From Brevibacillus brevis NBRC 100599 (GTDB lineage Bacteria; Bacillota; Bacilli; Brevibacillales; Brevibacillaceae), in NCBI RefSeq assembly GCF_000010165.1, contig NC_012491.1, forward strand, positions 1,544,001 to 1,608,000: a stretch of 64,000 nt of DNA, in the 5' to 3' direction. The position numbers were made by a program, and so were the translations under genes. The stretch's first letter is position 1, and the number at the start of each line of letters is the position of its first letter. Positions 1-9,144 of the stretch are shown here, piece by piece. The notes under the pieces are model-generated. The model was not told the DNA's origin and searched no databases. It worked only from the letters and a program-made list of their open reading frames with translations.

Positions 1-354
1 ATATTCACCACGAAGGTCTTTGATTTGATCAATGACACTTTGCTCGACCTTTGGAGCTCTTCCGCTAACCTGCAAGAGAGCCAATACCAAGGAAGTAAAT
101 TCGTGACCCAGCGGAGTACCGGCAAAAACAACGCCAGTATCTTCGCCGACACGGTTTACGCTAAAGCTAGGTGTGCGAGTGAGTTCTGCTTTCTCCACAC
201 TGATCTTCAAAGACATGCTGGCTAGCTCATCAATCAGTGCAAGCATCTCTGAGGATGCCTCATCCGTGCCTGCACTGACTTTGAGTACAATATCGCCTTC
301 CAAGAGCTCGAGATATTGTTCTAGTTGCGCTTTGATTTCTTGGTCAAGGGCCAT
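1..354 (-). CDS. ahpF: Alkyl hydroperoxide reductase subunit F, N-terminal part (cut by window edge)
   Basis: Only the first 118 codons are present; the gene runs leftward out of the window. The reading frame begins MALDQEIKAQLEQYLELLEG, the usual start of AhpF, a flavoprotein that passes electrons from NAD(P)H to AhpC. The visible part is the N-terminal thioredoxin-fold domain; FAD and NADH domains lie outside. It starts 13 bp after the ahpC stop, so the two are one operon and share the PerR-type control upstream of ahpC. The identification rests on N-terminal similarity plus position next to ahpC. Confidence 0.9.
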   Translation of the reverse strand, partial: MALDQEIKAQLEQYLELLEGDIVLKVSAGTDEASSEMLALIDELASMSLKISVEKAELTRTPSFSVNRVGEDTGVVFAGTPLGHEFTSLVLALLQVSGRAPKVEQSVIDQIKDLRGEY

Positions 355-367
355 TTTATATCACACC

Positions 368-931
368 TTAGATTTTGCCTACGAGATCAAGGCTTGGTTT
401 CAGTGTTTTGCCACCTTCTTGCCATTTAGCTGGGCAAACTTCACCTGGATTGTTGCGAACATATTGTGCTGCTTTGATTTTGTTGATCAGAGCACTTGCA
501 TCACGGCCAATGCCACCTGCAGTAATCTCAACAGCTTGGATGACACCGTCTGGGTCGATGATGAATGTACCGCGATCTGCCAGACCTTCAGCTTCGATCA
601 ATACGTCGAAGTTGCGGGAGATCACATGGGAAGGGTCACCGATCATGATGTATTCTACTTTGCTGATTGCTTCAGAGCTTGCGTGCCATGCTTTATGAGT
701 GAAGTGAGTATCTGTAGAAACGGAGTATACTTCAACACCGAGTTCTTTCAAAGTTGCATATTGGTTTTGCAGATCTTCGAGTTCAGTAGGGCAAACGAAA
801 GTGAAGTCTGCTGGGTAGAAGCAAACTACGCTCCATTGACCTTTGAAGTTTGCTTCAGTTACTTCGAGAAATTTACCTTTTTGGAATGCTTGTGCTTTAA
901 AAGGCAATACTTCAGTTCCGATGAGTGACAT
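368..931 (-). CDS. ahpC: Peroxiredoxin AhpC (alkyl hydroperoxide reductase subunit C)
   Basis: Typical 2-Cys peroxiredoxin of 187 residues, full family length, cytoplasmic, reducing H2O2 and organic peroxides with AhpF as reductant. The peroxidatic cysteine is C47 in FVCPTEL, and the resolving cysteine is C166 in EVCPAKW near the C-terminus. The start follows a strong AAAGGAG site 8 bases upstream. First gene of an ahpC-ahpF operon. The 5' region holds two PerR-like boxes around a promoter, so peroxide-inducible control is expected. Confidence 0.97.
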   Translation of the reverse strand: MSLIGTEVLPFKAQAFQKGKFLEVTEANFKGQWSVVCFYPADFTFVCPTELEDLQNQYATLKELGVEVYSVSTDTHFTHKAWHASSEAISKVEYIMIGDPSHVISRNFDVLIEAEGLADRGTFIIDPDGVIQAVEITAGGIGRDASALINKIKAAQYVRNNPGEVCPAKWQEGGKTLKPSLDLVGKI

Positions 932-1006
932 AGTGTTAGCTCCTTTATATGTTTTTTGTATAGTACATATTCAGGACATGCGTAACGAGGCATGCTTGAA
1001 TATAAT

Positions 1007-1066
1007 TTACAATGATTATTATTTAATAAATGATTCAGTAAGTCAAGTTTTTTATAATGATTATAA
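1007..1066. promoter_or_regulatory. Two PerR-type operators flanking the ahpC promoter
   Basis: TTATAATGATTATAA at 1052-1066 is an exact match to the Bacillus PerR box (TTATAATnATTATAA) and lies just upstream of the -35. A second copy at 1007-1021, TTACAATGATTATTA, matches 13 of 15 positions and overlaps the -10. PerR is a Fur-family peroxide sensor that represses ahpCF in Bacillus; binding here is inferred from the motif only. Confidence 0.85.
1018..1046 (-). promoter_or_regulatory. ahpC promoter (-35/-10)
   Basis: Read on the minus strand there is TTGACT at 1046-1041, a 17-bp spacer, and AATAAT at 1023-1018. This is a good sigma-A type match, about 90 bp before the ahpC start. The whole 932-1239 gap between ahpC and ydbS contains this promoter and the two PerR-like boxes; I see no gene in it. 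Confidence 0.65.
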
Positions 1067-1239
1067 TGTGATAATTTTTACAAGCCGTTTTCTCCATTAT
1101 TTAGTATGATTCGAACGGCATAAGAGTATTCGTTTGCTGCATGAAAAATTGCCGATTCGTTCGTAGAAACCAGACGGAATGTTTTACGTATGAAATAAAG
1201 GGAGCATGGACAGTGGAATAAACATACAGGAGTGATGAT

Positions 1240-1731
1240 ATGCCTTCTCGAATTAGCGCACCACAGAAGAGCTTGTCCAAGGATGCGTTCAAGGTAGAGC
1301 TTATTACTGCGGGGATTACGGTTGTAATCGGGCTTGTTATTTTGACCGTTCTTTATTATCTAGATAATCGTTTTGCCTGGAAGGAATGGATGGGATGGTG
1401 TTTGCACGGATTGCTCGTTATCGGTGTGATCGCGACGATCTGGTCTTTTGTCGAGCCGTATTTTTTATATAAAAGCTGGCGGTATGATATCGATGAGGAT
1501 TTCCTGCAAATGAAATTCGGGGTGATCACAGAGAAACATTTCCTTGTTCCCATGACGAAAATTCAAGCAGTCTCTACGAAACAAGGACCAATTTTGCGAA
1601 AGTACGGGCTGTACACCATCTCGATTAAAACAATGGGCTCCTCACACGAAATTCCAGGGTTGCCGGGGGATGTCGCTTCTCAATTGAGAGAACAGATTGC
1701 ACACTACGCCAAATTAAAGGAAGTGGAGTAG
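1240..1731 (+). CDS. ydbS: PH-domain membrane protein, YdbS-like
   Basis: 163 residues with two membrane helices (about residues 21-42 and 52-73) followed by a bacterial PH (bPH2/YdbS) domain with the recognisable stretch KHFLVPMTKIQAVSTKQGP. It is preceded by CAGGAG. The stop codon adjoins the start of a second, larger PH-domain protein, the same ydbS-ydbT arrangement as in Bacillus subtilis, where this pair has been linked to tolerance of antimicrobial compounds. Molecular function is not established; a membrane-associated pair is likely. Confidence 0.8.
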   Translation: MPSRISAPQKSLSKDAFKVELITAGITVVIGLVILTVLYYLDNRFAWKEWMGWCLHGLLVIGVIATIWSFVEPYFLYKSWRYDIDEDFLQMKFGVITEKHFLVPMTKIQAVSTKQGPILRKYGLYTISIKTMGSSHEIPGLPGDVASQLREQIAHYAKLKEVE

Positions 1732-1733
1732 TG

Positions 1734-3242
1734 ATGGAAGCAAAACGATACCATCCACTAACGATCCTTTTTGATCTCATCATCCAAGTTAAGCATCTGT
1801 TTTTTCCTGCGTTGATTCTGTTTGTGTTCAACCATGACGCGACAAACGCATTCATTACATACGGGAGAATTGCTTTTTACATCTATGTAGGAGGGATGCT
1901 GGCCTATCTGCTTTTGAAATGGGTTTCGTATAAGTATAGGCTGGATGATACGGCTTTCCATCTTTACGAAGGGATTCTTACGAAGAAAAAGCAAACGATC
2001 CCCTTTAGCAAAATCCAAAACGTCAATCGACATACGACGTTGCTGCACCGGATTTTTAAAGTGACTTCTATCCGGTTTGAGACAGGGATGGTTGGCGATG
2101 ATTCTAGAGTGGAATTCGCGGTGATTTCTGTAAACGAAGCAGATCGACTGGAGGCCTACACGAAACAGGCAGTGCGATTAGAGAAAGAGTCTGAGGCTGA
2201 AGGGAAAGCAGGAGATTCCACGGAGGAAATCGGTACACCGTATATCACTCCTGAGCGAGTCATACACTTTACGCCAACGAAAAAAGAGATTATCAAGGCT
2301 TCCTTCACTTCTCTCAGCTTCCTCGGGATGATTACGTTACTGATTTGGGCGTACTTCAAACTCACCGAATATATCGACGTGGAGGAGCAGGTAGTAGGTA
2401 TTTATTCGCTGATAATGAGCTCGTGGACATGGATCACGCTAACAGCCGTTGGACTACTCGTCCTGTCCATCATATTCGGCCTGGTTACGACTTATATTCG
2501 TTACGGAAAATACGAGATTTCTTCAGATCACGACCGGATTTACATTGCCAAAGGAGTCATTGAAGAAACGACTTTTTCGATCGCAAAAGAGAGAGTGCAA
2601 GCGATTAAAATCAAACAATCCTTGCTAAAGCGCATGTTGGGTCTCGCCGAAGTCAAGCTGACGGTTGTTGGCGGGGATAGTGATTCGGATAAGGATAAAC
2701 AGGATGTCAGCTCCCTCTATCCATTTCTACCAATAAAACGTGCGTATGAGATGATCGCAGAAATATTGCCTGCGTATGAAGTGACGGAAAAAATGACGAG
2801 TCTCCCCATAAAATCGTTATGGGTTCGCTTGGTCAGATCGAGCTGGATTTGGCTTATAGGCACAGGTGCACTTTTTTATTTCAAGCCGAATATGTTGGGG
2901 TGGGAGCAAGCCTGGTGGGTTATATCCATTGCGTTGACACTGATCATCCTAGCCTTCGAAGTCATTGAATTCTACAACACGCGATACATCTTGAATGATC
3001 ATTTTATTCAGTTCCAAACAGGGAGCCTAACTACGACCTTATATATCTCCAAACGAGAAAAGATTATTGAGGTCAACGTCAAAAGAGGCCTCCTGCAAAA
3101 GCAGCTAGGGCTTGCTTCGATCAAAACAGTCAATCGTGCCAAACCAGTGAGTCATAGAGGGGTAGCAGATGTGCCGATAGAGTTGGCGGAAGGATTTTAT
3201 CAGTGGTATATGGGACGTAGAAAAGAAATCAAAGTAAAATAG
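1734..3242 (+). CDS. ydbT: PH-domain membrane protein, YdbT-like
   Basis: 502 residues with repeated bPH2 domains, each preceded by a pair of hydrophobic helices (about 15-60, 190-250 and 370-410). The pattern IPFSKIQNVNRHTTLLHR near residue 90 is the PH-domain core and recurs in weaker form near 290 and 440. An in-frame GTG lies at 1731, but the ATG at 1734 with AAGGAAGTGGAG upstream is preferred. It directly follows ydbS, so translational coupling is likely. Function unknown beyond membership of the YdbS/YdbT family. Confidence 0.8.
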   Translation: MEAKRYHPLTILFDLIIQVKHLFFPALILFVFNHDATNAFITYGRIAFYIYVGGMLAYLLLKWVSYKYRLDDTAFHLYEGILTKKKQTIPFSKIQNVNRHTTLLHRIFKVTSIRFETGMVGDDSRVEFAVISVNEADRLEAYTKQAVRLEKESEAEGKAGDSTEEIGTPYITPERVIHFTPTKKEIIKASFTSLSFLGMITLLIWAYFKLTEYIDVEEQVVGIYSLIMSSWTWITLTAVGLLVLSIIFGLVTTYIRYGKYEISSDHDRIYIAKGVIEETTFSIAKERVQAIKIKQSLLKRMLGLAEVKLTVVGGDSDSDKDKQDVSSLYPFLPIKRAYEMIAEILPAYEVTEKMTSLPIKSLWVRLVRSSWIWLIGTGALFYFKPNMLGWEQAWWVISIALTLIILAFEVIEFYNTRYILNDHFIQFQTGSLTTTLYISKREKIIEVNVKRGLLQKQLGLASIKTVNRAKPVSHRGVADVPIELAEGFYQWYMGRRKEIKVK

Positions 3243-3250
3243 AAGAGGGG

Positions 3251-3286
3251 ACGTAGAAGGAAAAGGCGAATCTTTTCCCTCTACGT
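3251..3286. terminator. Bidirectional hairpin between convergent genes
   Basis: ACGTAG-AAGGAAAAG pairs with CTTTTCC-CTCTACGT around a short loop. It sits between the ydbT stop and the convergent VOC gene, whose stop codon lies in the right arm. No strong T-run follows on either strand, so termination is plausible, not certain. Confidence 0.45.
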
Positions 3287-3673
3287 TCTTGTGCTTTCAA
3301 ACAACTCCAGCCACTCCCCATCCGGACCTTTGAAGAACATATAACGCGAGCCGTTCGGCAAGGTGGTTATTTCCTGATCGATAAAGGTTACATGTCGTTG
3401 CTTCAAACGGTCGATTTCAGCTTCGAGGTTGTCCACAGCAAACGCCAGGTGGTGGACTTTGCCCTCTACCGGAAGGGAATCGCTGTATCCATGAATGAGC
3501 TCCAGCTCTGTCTCAGTGCTTCCCGGAAATCCAAGAAAAGCAAGCGTAATAACTCCGTTGGAATGAGCGAGCTTTCCTTTTAGCTCCATTCCAATCACTT
3601 CGGTGTAAAAGGCAACTGAGGCGTTCAAATCTTTTACCATCAAGCCCACATGCTCCAGCTTTTTGATCGCCAT
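3281..3673 (-). CDS. VOC (glyoxalase/bleomycin resistance) family protein
   Basis: 130-residue single VOC module beginning MAIKKLEHVGLMVKDL. It keeps the family pattern: an HVGL metal-ligand position at the N-terminus, HHLAF in the middle, and GPDGEWLELFE at the end. The ATG at 3673 is chosen because AAAGGA lies 11 bases upstream; an in-frame ATG at 3694 has no site. VOC proteins are metal-dependent lyases, dioxygenases or resistance proteins; the substrate cannot be read from sequence. Lactoylglutathione lyase-like (GloA-like) is one possibility. Confidence 0.8.
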   Translation of the reverse strand: MAIKKLEHVGLMVKDLNASVAFYTEVIGMELKGKLAHSNGVITLAFLGFPGSTETELELIHGYSDSLPVEGKVHHLAFAVDNLEAEIDRLKQRHVTFIDQEITTLPNGSRYMFFKGPDGEWLELFESTRT

Positions 3674-3829
3674 ATCATTTTCATTCCTTTCCATGGGTAT
3701 GATTTTTTTCTATTGTAGAAGAATTTGTAGGAAATGTCTGTATGCGAAACGGTCATGATAGGTTTTCCATTGATAAACATGGCTATAATTGGGGTATGGT
3801 GCAAAATTTCGTCATCCCCGGGGTGGAGC

Positions 3830-4540
3830 ATGGAATCTATTGTGGAAGTAATTGCGAGAGCACTGCTGGCTTTTGCCATCATGATGATCATTACTAGAAT
3901 CTTGGGCAAGCAGACGATTGCGCAAATGACGTATCACGATTTTGTCGCGGCGATCACCTTGGGGGCGCTGACAGCAAATCTTGCCTTTAACAACATGGCC
4001 AAAATATCGCACATGCTCGTGACATTACTCACTTTTGGTGGTATCGCCTATTTGTTGATGATTCTCTCCCTGAAAAACCGGAAAATGCGAAAATGGTTTT
4101 CGGGCCAGCCGACGGTGGTCATCCAGGAAGGAAGAATTCTCGAAGATAACATGCGCAAGCAAAAGCTGTCTTTGGATACGCTGAATCAAGAGCTGCGGGA
4201 AAGAAACATTTTTAATATCGAAGAAGTTCAATATGCTGTGCTGGAGTTGAATGGAGAGATATCCGTCCTGAGAAAACCGCAATTTTTACCTGTTACTCGC
4301 GGGGACTTGAAACTGAAAATGGGGAAGAGACAGATATTCCCGATTGAATTGATCATGGATGGTCAAATCATCCAGAGCAATTTACGCCAACATAGCTTAA
4401 CCATCGAGTGGCTACTTTCACAGGTGGGCAAAAAAGGCTTGAGTGTCGAGGAAGTGAATTACGCCGTGATTAGCTCCAATGGACAAATTTATTTCGACCC
4501 GTATGAGGACCGTATGAGTAATCCGATCGACAAAGAATAA
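3830..4540 (+). CDS. DUF421 (YetF-like) membrane protein
   Basis: 236 residues: three N-terminal transmembrane helices (about 4-22, 38-52, 60-80) followed by a cytoplasmic alpha/beta region with the DUF421 hallmark GQPTVVIQEGRI and a repeated half (EEVQYAVLELNGEISVLRK, then EEVNYAVISSNGQI). The family is common in Bacillus, often spore- or membrane-linked, with no assigned reaction. An in-frame ATG exists at 3734, but residues before 3830 do not look like the family and the ATG at 3830 has GGTGGAG just upstream, though with short spacing. Confidence 0.8.
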   Translation: MESIVEVIARALLAFAIMMIITRILGKQTIAQMTYHDFVAAITLGALTANLAFNNMAKISHMLVTLLTFGGIAYLLMILSLKNRKMRKWFSGQPTVVIQEGRILEDNMRKQKLSLDTLNQELRERNIFNIEEVQYAVLELNGEISVLRKPQFLPVTRGDLKLKMGKRQIFPIELIMDGQIIQSNLRQHSLTIEWLLSQVGKKGLSVEEVNYAVISSNGQIYFDPYEDRMSNPIDKE

Positions 4541-4548
4541 AGTGTCGC

Positions 4549-4576
4549 AAAAAAACCTCCGGGATGGAGGTTTTTT
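4549..4576. terminator. Bidirectional rho-independent terminator
   Basis: AAAAAACCTCC, a GGGAT loop, then GGAGGTTTTTT. The T/A runs serve both strands. It separates the DUF421 gene from the convergent SLH gene, whose stop codon overlaps the right arm. Confidence 0.9.
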
Positions 4577-5435
4577 ACTTGCTCGAGTATTGGCGGAGTG
4601 TCCCTGTCTGCTTCAAATGGTTATAAAATCTGTGCAAAATAGTGACGGCTTCGGCGCGAGTCAGCATTTCTCCACCCTCGAACTTGCCGTTCCATGCAGT
4701 CATGATCCCTGTTCTTTGCAAAAGGGCGAGGTTGGTTCCGAGGATTCCGCTGTAGTCATCCGTAAACAAGATTTCATCGCCATCTTGGCCAAAGAGAAGC
4801 GGATACAGGATGTTCGTTTGGTCTCTCCCATCTTCGTTGTACCGACCATCCTCCTGGAAAAGGTGTCCAGGCGAGTTTGGGTCAAGCGAATACGGACTCA
4901 AGATGATGGGAATATCCCGCATGCCAGAAAGGATTTGTAAGACCTCTGCCGCTGGAATGTCTTGGTTTTCCAACATAAAGACGGGCAGGACGTTTGCCGC
5001 ACCAATTCGATTTAGTTTCGTGTCTGGGAAAAAAAAGTAGCCATTGGACGAATATCGGACAGCGTTCCACCAGTCTCTTGTGACGATCGAGCTGATCTCT
5101 GTGTACGCCCAGTGACTTTTAGGCACGTCAGCAAATTTCTCGATGTGATAGTTGCTGTAATCTGTTTTTTTGTTAGCTTTGTATGGTCTGTATTGATCAA
5201 ACAGGCGATAGATCATGACGGTCATTTCCGCTTTGTCTACCAATCTTTCGGGTTGGAAGCGACCGTCAGGATAACCGCTAACAACCCCCTTATCTACCAT
5301 GAAGGAGATCGAATTCATGGCCCAGCCGTATTTCTTCGGATCGACATCATGAAATTTCGGTGCAGCATGTGTAACCGCAGGATAAATACCAGATAAACCT
5401 AGAATGAGTGCAAGGAATACTGTGATGACTTTCAT
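4575..5435 (-). CDS. S-layer homology (SLH) domain protein, secreted
   Basis: 286 residues with a signal peptide (KVITVFLALILGLSG, cleavage after about THA, residue 24). Three SLH-like segments follow: about 28-78 (FHDVDPKKYGWA with VSGYPDGRFQP), about 102-155 (FADVPKSHWAYTEI, divergent), and a C-terminal one about 225-275 (LLQRTGIMTAW with LTRAEAVTILHRFY). SLH domains bind pyruvylated secondary cell-wall polymer, anchoring proteins to the wall. There is no extra enzymatic domain. Start preceded by AGAGGAG. Its role in S-layer or wall structure is inferred. Confidence 0.85.
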   Translation of the reverse strand: MKVITVFLALILGLSGIYPAVTHAAPKFHDVDPKKYGWAMNSISFMVDKGVVSGYPDGRFQPERLVDKAEMTVMIYRLFDQYRPYKANKKTDYSNYHIEKFADVPKSHWAYTEISSIVTRDWWNAVRYSSNGYFFFPDTKLNRIGAANVLPVFMLENQDIPAAEVLQILSGMRDIPIILSPYSLDPNSPGHLFQEDGRYNEDGRDQTNILYPLLFGQDGDEILFTDDYSGILGTNLALLQRTGIMTAWNGKFEGGEMLTRAEAVTILHRFYNHLKQTGTLRQYSSK

Positions 5436-5471
5436 ATACGCTCCTCTTTTTTAAAAATAGAATTGTAAGGA

Positions 5472-6302
5472 TTATCCTTCTAGTATACTATTCGGCGTTG
5501 GAAAAGGAAGGTGTTCTGCAAGAACAGATGTTACGATATAGAGGGAGTCAAACTCGCCAGAAGAAGCCGCGATGATCAGCGGTTTAGAAGGAAACAGTTG
5601 CTTGTTTATTTCGCGGGAAGAAAGCCCTTGGCTATACAAACGCAGGATTTCCCCAGACAGATTCTCCAAATGCTCCAGCTTTTGCTGCAAGCGTATTTTC
5701 CCGTCTGGATGATATCCGGAATGGGCGCAAAAGATTGTTTGGAAGTCACAAGCCAGCACGGTTCGAAGGGACTTCATCAAGGTGGGGATTGATTCTTCTC
5801 GTAAAATAACCTTCGTTTTCACACCCATAAAAAGATCGCCGCAGAACAAGCGACCGTTCATTTCGTCCAGCAAAACTACATGATCATGGGCATGACCGGG
5901 GGTATCCATCACTTTCCATTCGAGGGAACGAGAGTGATGGACGTCACCCAAAGGGTGGGCCACAAACGGATCGCGAATCCCCCAAGTCAGCTGTCGGTAG
6001 AATGGGTACAGTGCTTTTTGGGAGCAAATGTTCACGCCTTTTTCGTGAATGAAAAGAGGGACCTGCTTGTGCTGGGCAATCCACGAGGCGGTACCGACAT
6101 GGTCTTCATGACTGTGCGTCAATACGACCGAATCAAACGAGGCTTCCAGAAACCTGTGAATGAGAGCTTGCTCGAGTACTTTCGGGCCCGTATCAACCAG
6201 CATGCCATCGGTCATATAAACATAGATTGCCGATTCCCAATCCCCTACGCGAACAATCCCTTCCAGACAAGCCACGTCTTCATGGTGATGAATGTGAATC
6301 AT
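5472..6302 (-). CDS. MBL-fold metallo-hydrolase
   Basis: 276 residues. Metal ligands are visible: LTHSHEDHVG (HxHxDH), GHAHDHV and CGDLFMG, then CAHSGYHP. The C-terminal region resembles the helical tail of the glyoxalase II-like/LACTB2-type subgroup. It probably hydrolyses a thioester or ester; the substrate is unknown. The ATG at 6302 is favoured by GGGAGG seven bases upstream; an in-frame ATG at 6332 lacks one. No partner gene in the same orientation adjoins except the SLH gene 36 bp downstream. Confidence 0.85.
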   Translation of the reverse strand: MIHIHHHEDVACLEGIVRVGDWESAIYVYMTDGMLVDTGPKVLEQALIHRFLEASFDSVVLTHSHEDHVGTASWIAQHKQVPLFIHEKGVNICSQKALYPFYRQLTWGIRDPFVAHPLGDVHHSRSLEWKVMDTPGHAHDHVVLLDEMNGRLFCGDLFMGVKTKVILREESIPTLMKSLRTVLACDFQTIFCAHSGYHPDGKIRLQQKLEHLENLSGEILRLYSQGLSSREINKQLFPSKPLIIAASSGEFDSLYIVTSVLAEHLPFPTPNSILEG

Positions 6303-6440
6303 ACCGCACACCTCCCATAGTAATGGATTCATTATACTGTTGAATGATTATTCAGTCATTTTCGTTTACGATCCACACTCATCCTATATTCCTATATCGT
6401 GTATGATGAAAAGGGATGATTGCTCGTATGAGGTGAAAAC

Positions 6441-8945
6441 ATGAATGCATTGCCAATAAATGAAGTATTGCCCGAGCTGGTAAACACGCTGCGTGAAGAG
6501 ACAAACGCAGTGTTGGTTGCTGCTCCGGGTGCGGGGAAGACGACGCGGGTACCACTGGCCTTGCGTGAAGAAGCTTGGTTACATAATCGTCGAATTGTGA
6601 TGCTGGTCCCACGTCGACTGGCCGCACGTCAAGCCGCTGCCTACATGGCTGCCTTGCTGGGGGAAGAAGTTGGACAAACAGTCGGATATCGGGTCAAGCG
6701 TGAATCAAGAGTAGGTCCAGGCACACGAATTGAAGTGATGACAGAAGGAATTTTAACGAGAATGCTACAGGATGATCCGGAGCTATCTGATGTTGGTCTT
6801 GTTATTTTCGACGAGTTCCATGAACGAAATTTGCACGCGGATTTAGGGCTGGCCCTTAGTCTTCAGGCACAAAGCTTGTTTCGAGAGGACCTGCGAATAC
6901 TCGTGATGTCCGCTACACTCGATGCAGAGCCTGTGTCAGCCTTGCTGGGGAATGCTCCCATTGTCAGTAGTAAAGGCAGGATGTTCCCGGTAGAGACGCG
7001 CTTTTTGACATCCCCGATGCAGGGGCGTCTGGAAGAAGCGATTGTCCAGATGATCTTTCAGGCGTTGAGACAAGAAGAGGGAGATATGCTTGTCTTTTTA
7101 CCGGGAGCCAAAGAGATTCACCGGGTGCAAGAGTTGCTTGAGCAAAGCGGTGTGGGCACGAACATACGGATTGCGCCTCTTTACGGAAATTTGTCGCAGG
7201 AGGAACAAGATAAGGCGATCCAGCCTGGGAAAACAGGAGAACGCAAAATTGTCCTCGCTACCACGATTGCCGAGACAAGCTTGACTGTCGAGGGTGTGCG
7301 CATCGTGATTGATAGTGGATTAAAACGGATCCCGCGCTTTTCTCCGCGAACAGGGATGACGAGACTGGAGACTGCAAAGGTATCGAGAGCATCTGCTGAC
7401 CAACGCCGTGGAAGGGCTGGACGTCTTGCACCCGGGGTCTGTTTTCGACTGTGGACAGAGCAAGAAGATCGTATGCTCATACCACAGCAGGCACCTGAAA
7501 TCATGGAAGCGGATCTGGCTGTGTTGGCATTAGAGCTGGCTTTGTGGGGAGTCGGGTCGTCGGACGAGCTGGATTGGCTGAATCCCCCACCGAAGCCAGC
7601 GATGGCACAGGCTCAAGAGCTGCTGCTCCAACTGGGCGCATTAGATGAGCGGAAGCAGATCACAGCACATGGACGAGCGCTTGCTGGAATGGCTGTGCAT
7701 CCGAGATTGGGTCACATGATTCAGAAAGCGAATGAGCTGGGGGAAGGTGAGCTGGCCTGCGAGCTAGCTGTTCTCTTGGAAGAACGAGATATTGTGAGGG
7801 GGCGCCAAGCGTCAGTAGATGCGGATATGCGTACGCGTGTTGAACTACTTCGTCGGGTAGGAAATAAACAGAGTGGTGGAACGGAGCTTCCGATTGATGT
7901 AGGAGCATGCCAAAGACTTTGGAAGGAGGCAGCTCATTTCAAACGGGTATGGGGAAACAACCAGTCTGCTGGCACTTCCACTCGTACAGAAGCGACGGGA
8001 AGACTGCTGGCGTTTGCGTACCCGGACCGGATTGCCCAGCGAAGGGCGGATGGACGTTATTTGCTTCGCAATGGGCGTGGGGCGGCTTTTTCCGTGCAGC
8101 AACCACTGGTGGCTTCGCCGTATATTGTGGCAGCAGAACTCGATGATCAAGGTGCAGATAGTCGGATATTACTGGCGGCTAGCGTGGAAGAAAGCGAGCT
8201 GTTGAAGGATTGTGCGATGCAGATTACTGAACGAATGAACGTATGGTGGGAGCATTCAGCTGGGGCAGTTCGCAGCCGCAAGCAAAAACGGTTGGGCGCG
8301 ATCCTGTTGGCGGATATGCCTGCGGAGTCTTCTCCAGATGAGGTGTTAACAGCGTTTTTGGACGGAATAAAAGGAGAAGGCTTGGAGATTTTGCCGTGGA
8401 ATCGGCAGGCGAGACAGTATCGGGAGCGTTTGTTGTTTATGCATCGTCTGGAGGAAGACTGGCCGAATGTGGAAGATGAGTCACTGCTTGCTTCCTTGGA
8501 GGAATGGCTCGCTCCCCATGTGTATGGTTTCAAAAGAAAGGAAGACCTACAGTCGCTGTCGGTGACGACGTTGCTAGAGAGTATGCTCTCATGGGAGCAG
8601 CGAAGACAGCTAGACGAGCACGCTCCGACTCATGTGATCGTCCCGAGCGGTTCCAAAATTCCTGTCGATTACAGCAATCCAGCGGCTCCAGTGCTTTCGA
8701 TCCGGCTACAGGAGTTGTTTGGTTGGCAAGACTCCCCGCGAATAGGCAGAGGCAGAGTCCCACTGACATTGCACCTGCTTTCGCCAGCGCATCGTCCGGT
8801 ACAGGTGACACGGGACTTGGCGAGCTTTTGGGCACATGCGTATTTTGAGGTGAAAAAAGATTTAAAGGGACGTTATCCCAAGCATTACTGGCCGGATGAT
8901 CCGCTTGCGGCCATTCCGACAAACCGGACGCGTCCACGCATATAA
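6441..8945 (+). CDS. hrpB: ATP-dependent RNA helicase HrpB
   Basis: 834-residue DExH-box helicase of full HrpB length. Walker A APGAGKTT is at 28-35, DEFH at 124-127, SATLDAEP follows as motif III, and QRRGRAGR is motif VI. The helicase core is followed by the HA2 domain and the HrpB-specific C-terminal domain ending near PKHYWPDDPLAAIP. HrpB is best studied in Proteobacteria; its cellular role is poorly defined. Monocistronic: a divergent neighbour upstream, a convergent one downstream. Start preceded by GAGGTGAAAAC. Confidence 0.95.
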   Translation: MNALPINEVLPELVNTLREETNAVLVAAPGAGKTTRVPLALREEAWLHNRRIVMLVPRRLAARQAAAYMAALLGEEVGQTVGYRVKRESRVGPGTRIEVMTEGILTRMLQDDPELSDVGLVIFDEFHERNLHADLGLALSLQAQSLFREDLRILVMSATLDAEPVSALLGNAPIVSSKGRMFPVETRFLTSPMQGRLEEAIVQMIFQALRQEEGDMLVFLPGAKEIHRVQELLEQSGVGTNIRIAPLYGNLSQEEQDKAIQPGKTGERKIVLATTIAETSLTVEGVRIVIDSGLKRIPRFSPRTGMTRLETAKVSRASADQRRGRAGRLAPGVCFRLWTEQEDRMLIPQQAPEIMEADLAVLALELALWGVGSSDELDWLNPPPKPAMAQAQELLLQLGALDERKQITAHGRALAGMAVHPRLGHMIQKANELGEGELACELAVLLEERDIVRGRQASVDADMRTRVELLRRVGNKQSGGTELPIDVGACQRLWKEAAHFKRVWGNNQSAGTSTRTEATGRLLAFAYPDRIAQRRADGRYLLRNGRGAAFSVQQPLVASPYIVAAELDDQGADSRILLAASVEESELLKDCAMQITERMNVWWEHSAGAVRSRKQKRLGAILLADMPAESSPDEVLTAFLDGIKGEGLEILPWNRQARQYRERLLFMHRLEEDWPNVEDESLLASLEEWLAPHVYGFKRKEDLQSLSVTTLLESMLSWEQRRQLDEHAPTHVIVPSGSKIPVDYSNPAAPVLSIRLQELFGWQDSPRIGRGRVPLTLHLLSPAHRPVQVTRDLASFWAHAYFEVKKDLKGRYPKHYWPDDPLAAIPTNRTRPRI

Positions 8946-9024
8946 ATCGATTCGCTAGGTATATTCGAGCAGAGAGGAAGAGCTCCGTGTCAGGTGAAAT
9001 TTCCCATTTTGCTAGTTCGATGTT

Positions 9025-9144
9025 CGTGAGTCACGTAAATTGTGAAACCTTCCTCGTATCCTAGCACGTCAGGAAGATACCGTGAATCACGTACTACCCC
9101 CTCCATTTCTCTGGGCTGCCTGTTTATCAGGCGGTCTTTTTTTT
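9025..9144 (+). ncRNA. Candidate structured element / small RNA ending in a terminator
   Basis: Between the convergent hrpB and bluB genes lie two near-identical 11-bp palindromes, CGTGAGTCACG (9025-9035) and CGTGAATCACG (9081-9091). They flank an internal hairpin CTTCCT/AGGAAG and can pair with each other. A rho-independent terminator follows at 9116-9144. No coding frame explains this. It may be a small RNA, a 3'-end element of hrpB, or a protein-binding site; I do not recognise a known riboswitch. Confidence 0.35.
9116..9144 (+). terminator. Rho-independent terminator downstream of hrpB
   Basis: CTGCCTG, a TTTAT loop, CAGGCGG, then a C-interrupted T-run (TCTTTTTTTT) on the plus strand. 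Confidence 0.8.

Noticed and set aside
173..928. Long plus-strand open frame opposite ahpC
   Set aside because: It is antisense to a full-length, clearly conserved peroxiredoxin and shows no domain; a coding-strand shadow.
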